Below are positions 5,221 to 14,112 of a stretch of DNA of 35,009 nucleotides, in pieces (the stretch's first letter is position 1; the number at the start of each line of letters is the position of its first letter). The DNA is taken from the NCBI GenBank assembly GCA_900769445.1, contig CAAGGR010000018.1, positions 1 to 35,009 of the forward strand. The letters are read 5' to 3'. A model generated the notes under the pieces. It was given only the letters and a program-made list of their open reading frames with translations, made no database searches and was not told the origin of the DNA. The translations under genes were made by a program, and so were the position numbers. This DNA is from an uncultured Alistipes sp. (GTDB lineage: Bacteria; Bacteroidota; Bacteroidia; Bacteroidales; Rikenellaceae).

Positions 5221-7845
5221 ATGCAGTTAGCAGACAAGTATTCACCAGAACAGATCGAACAGAAGTGGTACGACTTCTGGATCAAGGAGAATCTATTTCA
5301 CTCGGAGCCTGATGCTCGCGAGCCATATACCATCGTAATCCCACCACCAAATGTAACAGGTATGCTCCATATGGGTCATATGCTAAACAACACCTTGCAA
5401 GATGTGTTGGTACGTCGCGCGCGTATGCAGGGCAAGAATGCTTGCTGGGTGCCAGGTACTGACCACGCATCTATCGCTACAGAGGCTAAGGTGGTGGCAA
5501 AGCTCAAGGCTGAGGGCATCGACAAGGCATCGCTCACACGCGAGGAGTTCCTAAAGCATGCCTGGGAGTGGAAGGAGAAGCATGGTGGCATAATCCTACA
5601 GCAGTTGCGCAAGCTCGGTGCTTCGTGCGACTGGGAGCGCACTTGCTTCACAATGGACGAGCCTCGCTCGGCAGGCGTAATCAAGGTCTTCGTTGACCTA
5701 TTCCGCAAGGGTCGCATCTATCGCGGCGTGCGCATGGTGAACTGGGATCCATCAGCACAGACTGCCCTATCAGACGAGGAGGTAATATACAAGGAGTCGA
5801 ACGGTAAGCTATATTACCTACGCTACAAGATTGAGGGCTCGGAGAAGTATATCGTGGTGGCTACAACACGCCCTGAGACCATTCTTGGCGATACTGCCCT
5901 CTGCGTAAACCCTAACGACGAGCGATACAAGAGCCTCCCTGCGGATGCTCGCGTTATCGTACCTCTTGTAGGTCGCTCGATACCTGTTATCCGCGACGAG
6001 TATGTAGACCTCGAGTTCGGTACTGGCGCATTGAAGGTAACTCCTGCGCACGACGTAAACGACTATATGCTTGGCGAGAAGTTTGGCTTGGAGTCAATCG
6101 ACATCTTCAACGACAACGGCACTATAAACGATAAAGTTGGTATGTATGTGGGCATGGAGCGCTTCGAGTGTCGTCGCGTCATCGAGGGCGATCTCGCAGC
6201 TGCAGACCTCCTTGAGAAGGTTGAGCCTTACACAAACAACGTGGGATACTCAGAGCGTACAGGTGTAGCTATCGAGCCTAAGCTCTCAATGCAGTGGTTC
6301 CTATCCATGGACGAACTTGCAAAGCCTGCAACAGCAGCTGTACTCGACGACATCATCAAGTTCGTGCCTGCAAAGTACAAGAATACATACCGCCACTGGA
6401 TGGAGAACATCAAGGATTGGTGTATCTCACGTCAGCTATGGTGGGGTCAGCGCATCCCTGCATACTACCTACCTAAGGGTGGCTATGTAGTAGCTGAGAC
6501 AGCCGAGGAGGCATTGGCTCTCGCACAGGAGAAGGATGCTTCGCTCACAATGTCAGACCTACGCCAGGATGAGGATGTACTCGACACTTGGTTCTCATCG
6601 TGGTTGTGGCCTATATCGGTATTCGACGGCATTCGCAACCCTAACAACCCAGAAATCGAATACTACTACCCTACAAACGACCTCGTAACAGGTCCAGATA
6701 TCATCTTCTTCTGGGTGGCACGTATGATTATGGCGGGCTACGAGTGGCGCGGCCAGATGCCATTTAAGAACGTATACTTCACAGGTATCGTGCGCGACAA
6801 GCTCGGACGTAAGATGTCGAAGCAGCTCGGCAACTCACCAGACCCACTCGACCTTATCGCTAAGTATGGCGCCGACGGTATGCGCGTGGCAATGCTTATG
6901 TCGACATCGGCAGGTAACGACGTAATGTTCGATGAGGCACTATGCGAGCAGGGTCGTAACTTCTGCAACAAGATTTGGAACGCCTACCGCCTTGTAAATA
7001 TGTGGGCAGAGGATAGCTCTATCCCTCAGCCAGACTCTTCAAAGGCAGCCATCGCTTGGTTTGACGAGGTGATGCTCGAGCGCATCGAGCGCATCAACCA
7101 CGATATGGAGCAGTACCGTATCTCTGAGGCATTCACAGAGTTGTATCGTCTCTTCTGGGACGACTTCAGCGGCTGGTACCTCGAGATGGTGAAGCCTGCA
7201 TATCAGGCCCCTATCGACTCGGCAACACTCGCTCGCACAAAGCACTACTTCGACCAGCTCCTACGTCTAATGCATCCATTTATGCCATTCGTAACGGAGG
7301 AGATATGGCAAGACCTACGTCCTGAGGAGGGCGTATGCTCTATCGTCATAGCACGTCAGCCAGAGGCTGAGCGCAAGGCTAACGAGCAGATACTAAATCG
7401 TTTTGGTCTTGCTGAGGAGGTTATCACTGCAATACGCAACATCCGCAAGCAGAAGAACATAGCTCAGAAGGAGGCGTTGGCACTCAACTATATCGCCGAT
7501 GAGAACTTCCCTGCAGAGTACGCTTCTGTCATCGCCAAGATGGGTAACATCAACGAAATCAAGGCAGTAGAGGAGAAGGACCCAACAGCCGCAGCCTTCA
7601 TCGTGAAGACTACGCAGTACTTCGTGCCTATGGAGGGCAACATCAACAAGGAGGAGGAGATTAAGAAGCTCACCGCAGACCTCGAGTATTACGAGGGCTT
7701 CCTTAACTCTGTGATGAAGAAGCTATCTAACGAGCGCTTCGTATCATCTGCCCCTGAGAAGGTTGTTGCCAACGAGCGCGCTAAGCAGGCTGATGCAGAG
7801 GCTAAGATTGCAGCACTCAAAGAGCAAATCGCAGCACTCCAGTAA
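5221..7845 (+). CDS. valS: Valine--tRNA ligase
   Basis: An 874-residue class I aminoacyl-tRNA synthetase that charges tRNA-Val in the cytoplasm. The HIGH-type motif is HMGH at residues 50-53, in the ValRS-typical context PPPNVTGMLHMGH. The KMSKS-type motif is KMSKQ at 531-535. Between them is the CP1 editing domain with TTRPETILGDTAL (from about residue 215) and AHDVNDY. The anticodon-binding domain follows, and the last 65 residues form the Lys/Glu-rich coiled-coil arm typical of ValRS. Length is normal for the family. The ATG at 5221 fits the conserved N-terminus. The gene starts a four-gene run; its TAA overlaps the ATG of rnhA by one base. The leader of about 270 nt upstream is unusually structured (5019-5214). 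Confidence 0.97.
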   Translation: MQLADKYSPEQIEQKWYDFWIKENLFHSEPDAREPYTIVIPPPNVTGMLHMGHMLNNTLQDVLVRRARMQGKNACWVPGTDHASIATEAKVVAKLKAEGIDKASLTREEFLKHAWEWKEKHGGIILQQLRKLGASCDWERTCFTMDEPRSAGVIKVFVDLFRKGRIYRGVRMVNWDPSAQTALSDEEVIYKESNGKLYYLRYKIEGSEKYIVVATTRPETILGDTALCVNPNDERYKSLPADARVIVPLVGRSIPVIRDEYVDLEFGTGALKVTPAHDVNDYMLGEKFGLESIDIFNDNGTINDKVGMYVGMERFECRRVIEGDLAAADLLEKVEPYTNNVGYSERTGVAIEPKLSMQWFLSMDELAKPATAAVLDDIIKFVPAKYKNTYRHWMENIKDWCISRQLWWGQRIPAYYLPKGGYVVAETAEEALALAQEKDASLTMSDLRQDEDVLDTWFSSWLWPISVFDGIRNPNNPEIEYYYPTNDLVTGPDIIFFWVARMIMAGYEWRGQMPFKNVYFTGIVRDKLGRKMSKQLGNSPDPLDLIAKYGADGMRVAMLMSTSAGNDVMFDEALCEQGRNFCNKIWNAYRLVNMWAEDSSIPQPDSSKAAIAWFDEVMLERIERINHDMEQYRISEAFTELYRLFWDDFSGWYLEMVKPAYQAPIDSATLARTKHYFDQLLRLMHPFMPFVTEEIWQDLRPEEGVCSIVIARQPEAERKANEQILNRFGLAEEVITAIRNIRKQKNIAQKEALALNYIADENFPAEYASVIAKMGNINEIKAVEEKDPTAAAFIVKTTQYFVPMEGNINKEEEIKKLTADLEYYEGFLNSVMKKLSNERFVSSAPEKVVANERAKQADAEAKIAALKEQIAALQ

Positions 7846-8306
7846 TGGCGGCTGAGATTACCATATACACCGATGGCGCCGCGCGTGGCAACCCAGGTCC
7901 GGGTGGCTACGGCGTGGTGCTTATGTCGGGAATACACCGCAAGGAACTATCCGAGGGTTTTCGCCTAACAACGAACAACCGCATGGAGCTTATGGCTGTG
8001 TGCGTGGCGTTAGAGGCACTGAAATATGATGGCTCGGTAGTAACGATATACTCCGACTCGAAGTATGTCGTGGATGCCGTAAACCAGCGCTGGGTATTTG
8101 GTTGGGAGCGCAAAGGCTTCGCAGGAAAGAAAAACCCAGACCTCTGGATGCGCTTCCTTCGCGCATACCGCCGACATCAAGTGAGGTTTATTTGGGTAAA
8201 GGGACACGCCTCAACGGTGGAAAACAACCGTTGCGACGAGCTTGCTGTGGCAGCAGCACTACAGCCAAACCTAAAAGAGGACATAGGATATGACGGAGAA
8301 GTTTAA
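7845..8306 (+). CDS. rnhA: Ribonuclease HI
   Basis: A 153-residue type 1 RNase H that cuts the RNA strand of RNA-DNA hybrids (primer and R-loop removal). The catalytic set is complete: D10 in IYTDGAARGNPGPGG, E48 in NNRMELMA, D71 in YSDSKYV, H121 in WVKGHA and D131 in RCDELA. The basic region GWERKGFAGKKNPDLW matches the handle region of the E. coli type. It begins at the overlapping TAATG of valS, so the two are probably translationally coupled, and it overlaps the next gene by 17 bp. Confidence 0.96.
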   Translation: MAAEITIYTDGAARGNPGPGGYGVVLMSGIHRKELSEGFRLTTNNRMELMAVCVALEALKYDGSVVTIYSDSKYVVDAVNQRWVFGWERKGFAGKKNPDLWMRFLRAYRRHQVRFIWVKGHASTVENNRCDELAVAAALQPNLKEDIGYDGEV

Positions 8307-8886
8307 CAAGGAGGCGTGGAAGCCCGGAACACTAATATACCCTCTACCAGCAGTGTTGGTGTCGTGTGGCGCTACACCCGAAGAGTACAATATGCTCACC
8401 ATAGCATGGACAGGTACGGTATGCACAAATCCGCCTATGTGCTATATCTCGGTGCGCAAGGAGCGACACTCCTACGACATCATCCGTCGCACAGGTGAGT
8501 TCGCCATAAACCTAACCACCGAGGAGATGGCGCGCGCAACAGATTGGTGCGGTGTGCGCTCGGGCAAGGATAACAACAAGTGGGAGGCTACGGGACTTAC
8601 ACCGATGGAGAATGAGTATATCTCGGCTCCCATCATTGCAGAATCACCACTCTCGATATGCTGCAAGGTACGCCAGATAGTAGAACTTGGCTCGCACGAT
8701 ATGTTCATAGCCGATGTAGTGGGAATACTTGCCGACAAACGTTATATCGACACCGAAACTGGTAAGTTCAGCCTCGAAAAGGCACACCCTATAGTCTACT
8801 CGCATGGCGAATACTTCTCGCTAGGCAAGATGCTCGGACACTTCGGATGGTCGGTAAAAAAGAAGACAACAAAACGAAAGAGATAA
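8290..8886 (+). CDS. Flavin reductase-like protein (FMN-binding split barrel)
   Basis: A 198-residue protein with the layout of the flavin reductase-like split-barrel family: PAVLVSCG near the N-terminus, then NMLTIAWTGTVCTNPPMCYISVR, a central EFAINL, and SHDMFIADVVGI. Such proteins bind FMN and often use NAD(P)H to reduce it, but the physiological substrate differs between members and cannot be read here. The C-terminus is a basic tail (KKKTTKRKR). It overlaps the end of rnhA by 17 bp and is followed after one base by the next ATG, so it belongs to the valS operon. Confidence 0.85.
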   Translation: MTEKFNKEAWKPGTLIYPLPAVLVSCGATPEEYNMLTIAWTGTVCTNPPMCYISVRKERHSYDIIRRTGEFAINLTTEEMARATDWCGVRSGKDNNKWEATGLTPMENEYISAPIIAESPLSICCKVRQIVELGSHDMFIADVVGILADKRYIDTETGKFSLEKAHPIVYSHGEYFSLGKMLGHFGWSVKKKTTKRKR

Positions 8887-8887
8887 T

Positions 8888-9463
8888 ATGACAGAACAGC
8901 AACACGAACTACTCAACAGATACGAGGAGGGACTCCGTAAGATGGTCATTAACTTCCTCTCAGAGCAGAAAGAGCTGGATGGACAGCTTCTTGAGGTAGA
9001 GGAGTTGAAGGAGAAATGGAAAAGCTCCGCACCATCATATATGGCAGATGCAGTGCCAGAGATTGCAAAGTATCCGCTTGTAGCCATCGCGTGGGCTATG
9101 TACGAGGGTATGGGCGCAGCAGTACTCTGGGATAAGGAGTGGAATCGCTATGAGAACGAGGAGGACTTCCACAAGATGTTTACAGCACCTCGCGGCTTCG
9201 ATGAGATGGATGAATATATCACCGAGGTTCTTCTATGCTTGCCTCTTGGTAGCGAGGGTGCAGATAAGTTGGAGAATCTAATCCGCTCTACTGCTGAGCG
9301 CGCCTTGTCGCTTATTCGCAAGGAGCAGGTCGAGGCTCAGAGTGTCATGGCCTTCCACGTCTTCGCCCGCACGACAAAAGTTATGTTCGACGCCGGCGTT
9401 GCAGTGCAGCTACGTCGCATGGGATATAACTATGTTAAGGTAAATGCCGAGGTGGTAAACTAA
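8888..9463 (+). CDS. Conserved-looking protein of unknown function
   Basis: A 191-residue soluble protein. I do not recognise the family. The N-terminal 50 residues are charged and probably helical (HELLNRYEEGLRKMVINFLSEQ), suggesting a short coiled coil. A middle section YPLVAIAWAMYEGMGAAVLWDKEW is hydrophobic but is interrupted by charges, so probably buried and not membrane-spanning. There is no signal peptide and no metal-binding cluster. The ATG lies one base after the stop of the flavin reductase gene, so it is almost certainly co-transcribed with valS, rnhA and that gene; codon use looks the same. That it is a real gene is secure; what it does is open. Confidence 0.75.
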   Translation: MTEQQHELLNRYEEGLRKMVINFLSEQKELDGQLLEVEELKEKWKSSAPSYMADAVPEIAKYPLVAIAWAMYEGMGAAVLWDKEWNRYENEEDFHKMFTAPRGFDEMDEYITEVLLCLPLGSEGADKLENLIRSTAERALSLIRKEQVEAQSVMAFHVFARTTKVMFDAGVAVQLRRMGYNYVKVNAEVVN

Positions 9464-9492
9464 CATCAATGAGTAATGAGTAATTACTAATT

Positions 9493-9528
9493 AAAAAAAG
9501 AGTCCCATTCCTTTCGGAACGGGACTCT
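9493..9528 (-). terminator. Terminator between the valS operon and rplT
   Basis: AGAGTCCCATTCC and GGAACGGGACTCT form a 13-position stem with one mismatch (9499-9528) and a TTTC loop. The minus strand has a run of Us after it (seven As at 9493-9499), so it ends rpmI-rplT well. In the plus direction only CTCCTTAT follows, so it would act weakly on the valS operon. Confidence 0.8.
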
Positions 9529-9548
9529 CTCCTTATATAGTAAGGAAA

Positions 9549-9893
9549 CTATTTAACTGCATTAACGATTGCCTCAAATGCCTTTGGCTCGTTGAGTGCA
9601 AGGTCAGCCAAAACCTTACGGTTAAGAGCGATACCCTTAGCGTTCATCTTACCAATAAACTCTGAATAAGTCATACCGTACATACGAACTGCAGCATTGA
9701 TACGAACAATCCACAATGAACGATAATTTCTCTTCTTCTCACGACGGTGTGCATAGGCAAACTGCAAACCCTTCTCGACAGTATTTTTCGCAACTGTCCA
9801 TACGTTTCCCCTTGAACCAAAGTTACCCTTGGCAAGTTTCAAAACCTTCTTTCTTCTTGCGCGTGACGCAACAGCGTTGACTGAACGTGGCAT
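9549..9893 (-). CDS. rplT: 50S ribosomal protein L20
   Basis: A 114-residue basic protein starting MPRSVNAVASRARRKKVLKLAKG, with the L20 hallmarks FGSRGNVWTVAKNTVEKGLQFAYAHRREKKRNYRSLWI and INAAVRMYGMTYSEFI. L20 binds 23S rRNA early in 50S assembly and in several bacteria also represses its own mRNA. Length is normal. It follows rpmI on the same strand with a 120-nt spacer that holds a possible folded element (9912-9960), and a good terminator lies 20 nt past its stop. Confidence 0.97.
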   Translation of the reverse strand: MPRSVNAVASRARRKKVLKLAKGNFGSRGNVWTVAKNTVEKGLQFAYAHRREKKRNYRSLWIVRINAAVRMYGMTYSEFIGKMNAKGIALNRKVLADLALNEPKAFEAIVNAVK

Positions 9894-9911
9894 AGTTTAA
9901 AGTTTTTGATA

Positions 9912-9960
9912 GAGCTGGTAGCGGTGTGATTCTCTCCCACTCTTTGGGGCTACGGCGCTC
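9912..9960 (-). promoter_or_regulatory. Possible autoregulatory hairpin between rpmI and rplT
   Basis: On the minus strand nested complementary pieces are GAGC with GCTC, GTAGC with GCTAC, and CCC with GGG around an AAAGAGT loop. L20 is known in other bacteria to bind an rRNA-like structure in this operon. Whether this fold imitates the L20 site cannot be judged without alignment. Confidence 0.35.
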
Positions 9961-10013
9961 CGTTTTGTTAATAAAATTAATTCTTAAAAGTGCTACTGCT
10001 TTATTGCCCTAAA

Positions 10014-10208
10014 TTACTTTACGAGCAACTGCTTGATCTTAGCCTCATCAGCTGGAGATACGATACCTGAGTAGCAAAGGTTACGCTTACGCTTGTTAGT
10101 CTTTTTTGTCAGGATATGACTGTGATAAGCGTGCTTACGCTTAATCTTACCTGTGCCGGTGAAAGAAAAACGCTTCTTTGCAGCGGCATTTGTTTTCATT
10201 TTTGGCAT
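10014..10208 (-). CDS. rpmI: 50S ribosomal protein L35
   Basis: A 64-residue, very basic protein: MPKMKTNAAAKKRFSFTGTGKIKRKHAYHSHILTKKTNKRKRNL matches the L35 family along its whole length. It is the first gene of the rpmI-rplT pair and has a clear promoter 35 nt upstream. In many bacteria infC precedes it; here the preceding gene is an unrelated EEP-family hydrolase, so infC must be elsewhere. Confidence 0.97.
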   Translation of the reverse strand: MPKMKTNAAAKKRFSFTGTGKIKRKHAYHSHILTKKTNKRKRNLCYSGIVSPADEAKIKQLLVK

Positions 10209-10242
10209 TGTTACAAAAGTTAAATTAGTTAATAATAGCGCG

Positions 10243-10273
10243 CAAAGGTAAGAATAATAATTCTAACTTGCAA
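10243..10273 (-). promoter_or_regulatory. Promoter of rpmI-rplT
   Basis: On the minus strand TACCTTTG (10250-10243) is an exact TAnnTTTG match, and TTGC (10273-10270) sits 19 nt upstream. The transcript would start about 28 nt before the rpmI ATG. Confidence 0.7.
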
Positions 10274-10312
10274 GATATTTCATCTTTTTATCACTCTGGA
10301 GTCGCTCACCCA

Positions 10313-11476
10313 CTACTTCTTCTGCTCCTTAGGAAGAATCTTTAATCGGGCTGTAATAGGCAGATGGTCTGATAGTTCATTGCTCTGGTCTGCAACATAA
10401 CTCTCTGCCTCGAGTTCTGGCGAGAAGAGTATATAGTCGATGCGCAATGTGCCACGCATAGGTCTAAAGGTGTAGCCATAACCACCACCGCACTGCTCAA
10501 AGGCATCGACATAGCCATCTATCAACTCGCCATAGACATACGACATCGGGGTATCGTTAAAGTCGCCACATATGATATTACGGTAGGGGCTACGCTCAAC
10601 AATAGTGCGAAGCGTATCTACATACTCAGCACGAATAGAGGAGTTCTTAGCGATACGATCAACAATGCTCTGCATACGGTCGCCATCGTTGAGAATCCTA
10701 CCCTGCTCGATATCGGAGCTATCCTCAGACGATATATTCATCGAGTGAAGGTGGTTGTTGAAGACTCTCAGGGTATCGTTCTTACCCACAATAACATCTA
10801 CCCAGAGCGATGTTCCACGACCCTCACCCGAGAGCGAGCCTGAGCCGATAATCGGGAAACGACTATAGGTACGTAGCACTACCTCGCCCGACTCCACGAC
10901 ATCCTTCACGTAGAGCCTCTTCTGGCGAGCCTTAAATAGCGAGTCTATACGCTCCACATTGGGGATGTCGAGCGCATACTCCTGAAAGCATACTATATCG
11001 GCAAGCTCCTGAGACTCAAAGTATGCGACGTGGTTATCCACAGCTCGCGACGAGCTATCGTTTCTAAATCCTCGAACATTATAGCTCATAAGTGTAAACG
11101 AGCCTCGGCTTGGCTTCTGCTCCACCTGACGCATATAAATCACATTGTAGAAGTCCGAAATATGGAAGAGTCCTGGAATAAGAAGCAACGAGACGACTCC
11201 CACAATTTTCCAACGCCCCATAATAATCCAGCAGAGCAGACAGATTACCACTCCTATATATAATATAGGTGCAAAGATACCTACAATAGTAAGCGACCCG
11301 AAGGTCGAGGGAGCAACATGAGGTGTTAGATATGCTATGAGAAGCGCCACAGAGAGCAATATCGTAACAGCAAATAGCACGATAGCAAAAAGCGCACCTA
11401 CTGCTGAGTCATCGTTACCACGTCTTTTTGGCGAGCCAAAGGGCTCGCTATTATATCTGTCGCTACGTCTTACCAT
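10313..11476 (-). CDS. Membrane-anchored endonuclease/exonuclease/phosphatase (EEP) family protein
   Basis: A 387-residue protein. Three hydrophobic segments (about residues 26-50, 59-86 and 88-108) anchor it in the inner membrane. The EEP domain starts near residue 127 with the family's metal and phosphate ligands in order: N133 in YNVRGF, E166 in CFQEY, NNHLHS, GDFND, and the final SDHLPI. RIDYILF lies just before the end. Members cut phosphodiester bonds in nucleic acids or lipids; the substrate here is unknown, and the topology would place the domain on the outer face if the third segment is a true helix. It is the last gene of the long minus-strand run, 15 nt after the rhomboid gene. Confidence 0.85.
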   Translation of the reverse strand: MVRRSDRYNSEPFGSPKRRGNDDSAVGALFAIVLFAVTILLSVALLIAYLTPHVAPSTFGSLTIVGIFAPILYIGVVICLLCWIIMGRWKIVGVVSLLLIPGLFHISDFYNVIYMRQVEQKPSRGSFTLMSYNVRGFRNDSSSRAVDNHVAYFESQELADIVCFQEYALDIPNVERIDSLFKARQKRLYVKDVVESGEVVLRTYSRFPIIGSGSLSGEGRGTSLWVDVIVGKNDTLRVFNNHLHSMNISSEDSSDIEQGRILNDGDRMQSIVDRIAKNSSIRAEYVDTLRTIVERSPYRNIICGDFNDTPMSYVYGELIDGYVDAFEQCGGGYGYTFRPMRGTLRIDYILFSPELEAESYVADQSNELSDHLPITARLKILPKEQKK

Positions 11477-11491
11477 AGTAGTTGGTTGGGG

Positions 11492-12154
11492 TTAGTTATA
11501 GTATATTCGGTTTCTATCTCGACGGTTCCACCACACAAACAACAACCATCCGAAGAACATACCGCCAAGGTGGGCAAAGTGTGCCACACCATCCTGCGCC
11601 TGAAGAATGATAAGCAGCAACTCCAAAAGTCCATATAGCACCACAAACCACTTCGCCTTCATTGGTATTGGTGGAATAAGGAGCATAATAGTTGCGTTAG
11701 GATGCAACAGACCAAAGGCAAGCAACAGACCGAAGATTGCACCCGAAGCTCCGAGCGTAGGTGTACGCAGGTAGTTCCAAAGAAGCACTGGCGTATCCGA
11801 GAGGTGCATAATATCTATCTGGGCGATACCAAGTTGCACAAGCGCAGCGCCCACGCCACAGACAAAGTAGTAGATAAGGAAACGCTTAGTTCCGAGTTCC
11901 ACCTCTAACTCTCTACCAAACATCCACAACGCAAACATATTGAAGAATAGGTGTGAAAAACCGCCATGTAAGAACATATAAGTTACTGGCTGCCACCAAT
12001 TAAAGAAGTAGCTCTCCACTGGGAATAGCGCAAAGAACCCATATATCTGCGCGGTATTAAGCACCTGCGTAGCAAGGTATGCTACGATATTGGCAATCAA
12101 GAGGTTTGTTACCGCAGGGGTACGCCACATAGAGTTCTGGTATGTAGTCATCAT
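11492..12154 (-). CDS. Rhomboid-family intramembrane serine protease
   Basis: A 220-residue, six-helix membrane protein. The HGGFSHLFFNMFALWMFG block (residues 63-80) is the conserved HxxxHxxxN region. The catalytic Ser is S137 in GASGAIFG and the partner His is H195 in AHFAHLGG. All active-site residues are present, so it should cleave substrates within the membrane; the substrates are unknown. It lies one base after the mutL stop on the same strand, and the EEP hydrolase gene follows. The start has two adjacent ATGs (12154 and 12151). Confidence 0.92.
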   Translation of the reverse strand: MMTTYQNSMWRTPAVTNLLIANIVAYLATQVLNTAQIYGFFALFPVESYFFNWWQPVTYMFLHGGFSHLFFNMFALWMFGRELEVELGTKRFLIYYFVCGVGAALVQLGIAQIDIMHLSDTPVLLWNYLRTPTLGASGAIFGLLLAFGLLHPNATIMLLIPPIPMKAKWFVVLYGLLELLLIILQAQDGVAHFAHLGGMFFGWLLFVWWNRRDRNRIYYN

Positions 12155-12155
12155 G

Positions 12156-14090
12156 TTACTTTGTTAGTTTAGCCTTTATCTCATCGAGGGTCAACTCCGC
12201 CATTATAGGGCATCCCGAAGGTGTGAAACTTGGGTTATCACACTCCGAGAGTCTACGCAATAGCTCCGCAGCAGACGTAGAATTTAGTCCACCACCGAAG
12301 TTATGGCTACCACGCTGCGCCATAAGCTCCGCCATGCGACGTCGCTCCCTATCGCCCAATCGCTCGCCCATATCGAGACTATGTAGCAACTCGTAGAGTA
12401 GCTCGTCAATAGGCGTTGTCATATCTATCACCGCAGGGCGACCTGCCACCGAGATAGCACCCTCGCCACGATACTCAATCTCGAAGCCCAAAGCGGCGAA
12501 CTCCGTAGCGTAATTCTCTAAGCGCTCGTACTCCTCCAACGACAATATCAACTCCTCGGCAAAGAACATTCTCTGCACTGGCACAGCACCAGCACCGAGC
12601 GAGCAGACGATATCCTCGTACAAGAGGCGCTCCTTAGCTCTACGCAACGAGACCAATACCACCGAGCCACCATACATAGCAACAGCATAGCCACCACCAG
12701 CGTAGATTACCTCGCTAAACTCCCTGCGCTCAGCACTAAGACCTGCCGACGAGATAAAGTCGAACTCCTGCTCTTCAGCCTCCTCGCCATCCTCGTCGAT
12801 ATACTCCACCACCGACTCCATACGCAACACAGATGGATAGTCATAGAGTTCGTTATCCTTAGCCACAGGTGCCACGTTTCTTGGTTTTGGCTGCGGCATC
12901 GAGCCATCATATGGTACATCGAAGCCTGTAAATGGTGTGTCGGGCATCGGCGCTGTTGGGTCAATATACTCCGTATCGAAGGGATTATATGCGCTATTAG
13001 TTGCGGTGCGCGGCTCGCTATAGAGACGCTCCGCCTGACCCAAAACTGGAATATCTATACGACGCTCATCCGAGAAATCCATCATAGGCACTGCGCCAGT
13101 CTTAGCCAAAGTCTCGCGCACTGCCGCCTGCAATATCTCAAGGATAAGGTCGTGGTCGGCAAACTTAACCGTTGTCTTCTGAGGATGGACATTGACATCC
13201 ACCATATCTGGATTAACGGTTATATATATGAAATAAGAGGGCATACATCCCTCTGGAATAAGCTTTTCGTATGCGCGCACAATAGCTCGCTGCATAGCAA
13301 CCGAATTGAAGTATCGTCCATTAACAAATAGATACTGCTCGTTGTTGCGCTTCTTAGATGCCTGCGGACGACCCACAAAGCCCTCAATACGTGCCACCGA
13401 GGTATCAACCTCTACATCAAGAAGGTTCTGCTTGATATGCTTACCTACAACATCAATAATACGACCCTTACGGTTGGTAGGTTGCAGGGAGTAGACTGGG
13501 GCATCGTTCTGGCGAAGCTCAAACTCTACCTCAGGGTAGCATAGCGCCACACGCATAAACTCGCTCTTTATCTGCGAGCTAAGGCGAGAGTTGTCGCCAT
13601 CGATAAACTTTCTACGCGAAGGGACATTGTAGAAGAGGTTACGCACCATAAACTGCGAACCCTTAGAGCAACTAACAGGCTTCTGTGAGCGGAACGTACC
13701 ACCCGAAATCTCGGTCAACGTGCCAAGCTCATCCTCCTCACGACGTGTGCGAAGCTCCACCTCTGCCACCGCAGCGATAGATGCCAACGCCTCACCTCTA
13801 AAGCCGAAGGTATGGAGTGCGTAGACATCCTCGATTGAGCGAATCTTAGAGGTGGCGTGTCTATCGAAAGCCATGCGCGCATCGACATTCGACATACCCT
13901 TGCCATTATCGATAATCTGGATAAGGTCCTTGCCGCCATTACGGTAGTTAACCGATACAGAGGTAGCGCCTGCATCCAAGGAGTTCTCCATCATCTCCTT
14001 GACCACATTCGCAGGGCCATTTACCACCTCTCCAGCAGCAATCTGGTTTGCCACAATCTCGGGCAGAAGCATTATCGTGTTACTACTCAT
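12156..14090 (-). CDS. mutL: DNA mismatch repair protein MutL
   Basis: A 644-residue protein from the ATG at 14090; the frame can be extended three codons to a TTG at 14099 but the ATG is more likely. The N-terminal GHKL ATPase is complete: NSLDAGA, DNGKGM, RHATSKI and FGFRGEALASI. A long acidic linker (about residues 330-435) joins the C-terminal dimerisation domain. There the endonuclease motif DQHA(x2)E(x4)E expected in most non-gamma-proteobacterial MutL proteins reads SLRRAKERLLYE (about residues 481-492): the DQH metal ligands are replaced while the Glu residues remain. The second site (CPHGRP-like) reads TPSGCPIM. It may therefore lack nicking activity. It sits between a small membrane protein and the rhomboid gene. 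Confidence 0.95.
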   Translation of the reverse strand: MSSNTIMLLPEIVANQIAAGEVVNGPANVVKEMMENSLDAGATSVSVNYRNGGKDLIQIIDNGKGMSNVDARMAFDRHATSKIRSIEDVYALHTFGFRGEALASIAAVAEVELRTRREEDELGTLTEISGGTFRSQKPVSCSKGSQFMVRNLFYNVPSRRKFIDGDNSRLSSQIKSEFMRVALCYPEVEFELRQNDAPVYSLQPTNRKGRIIDVVGKHIKQNLLDVEVDTSVARIEGFVGRPQASKKRNNEQYLFVNGRYFNSVAMQRAIVRAYEKLIPEGCMPSYFIYITVNPDMVDVNVHPQKTTVKFADHDLILEILQAAVRETLAKTGAVPMMDFSDERRIDIPVLGQAERLYSEPRTATNSAYNPFDTEYIDPTAPMPDTPFTGFDVPYDGSMPQPKPRNVAPVAKDNELYDYPSVLRMESVVEYIDEDGEEAEEQEFDFISSAGLSAERREFSEVIYAGGGYAVAMYGGSVVLVSLRRAKERLLYEDIVCSLGAGAVPVQRMFFAEELILSLEEYERLENYATEFAALGFEIEYRGEGAISVAGRPAVIDMTTPIDELLYELLHSLDMGERLGDRERRRMAELMAQRGSHNFGGGLNSTSAAELLRRLSECDNPSFTPSGCPIMAELTLDEIKAKLTK

Positions 14091-14112
14091 ACTGCTCAAT
14101 CATTAAAGATCT

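Noticed and set aside
9464..9492. Short direct repeats ATGAGTA and inverted AATTACT after the valS operon
   Set aside because: Too short and AT-rich to separate from chance or common intergenic filler.
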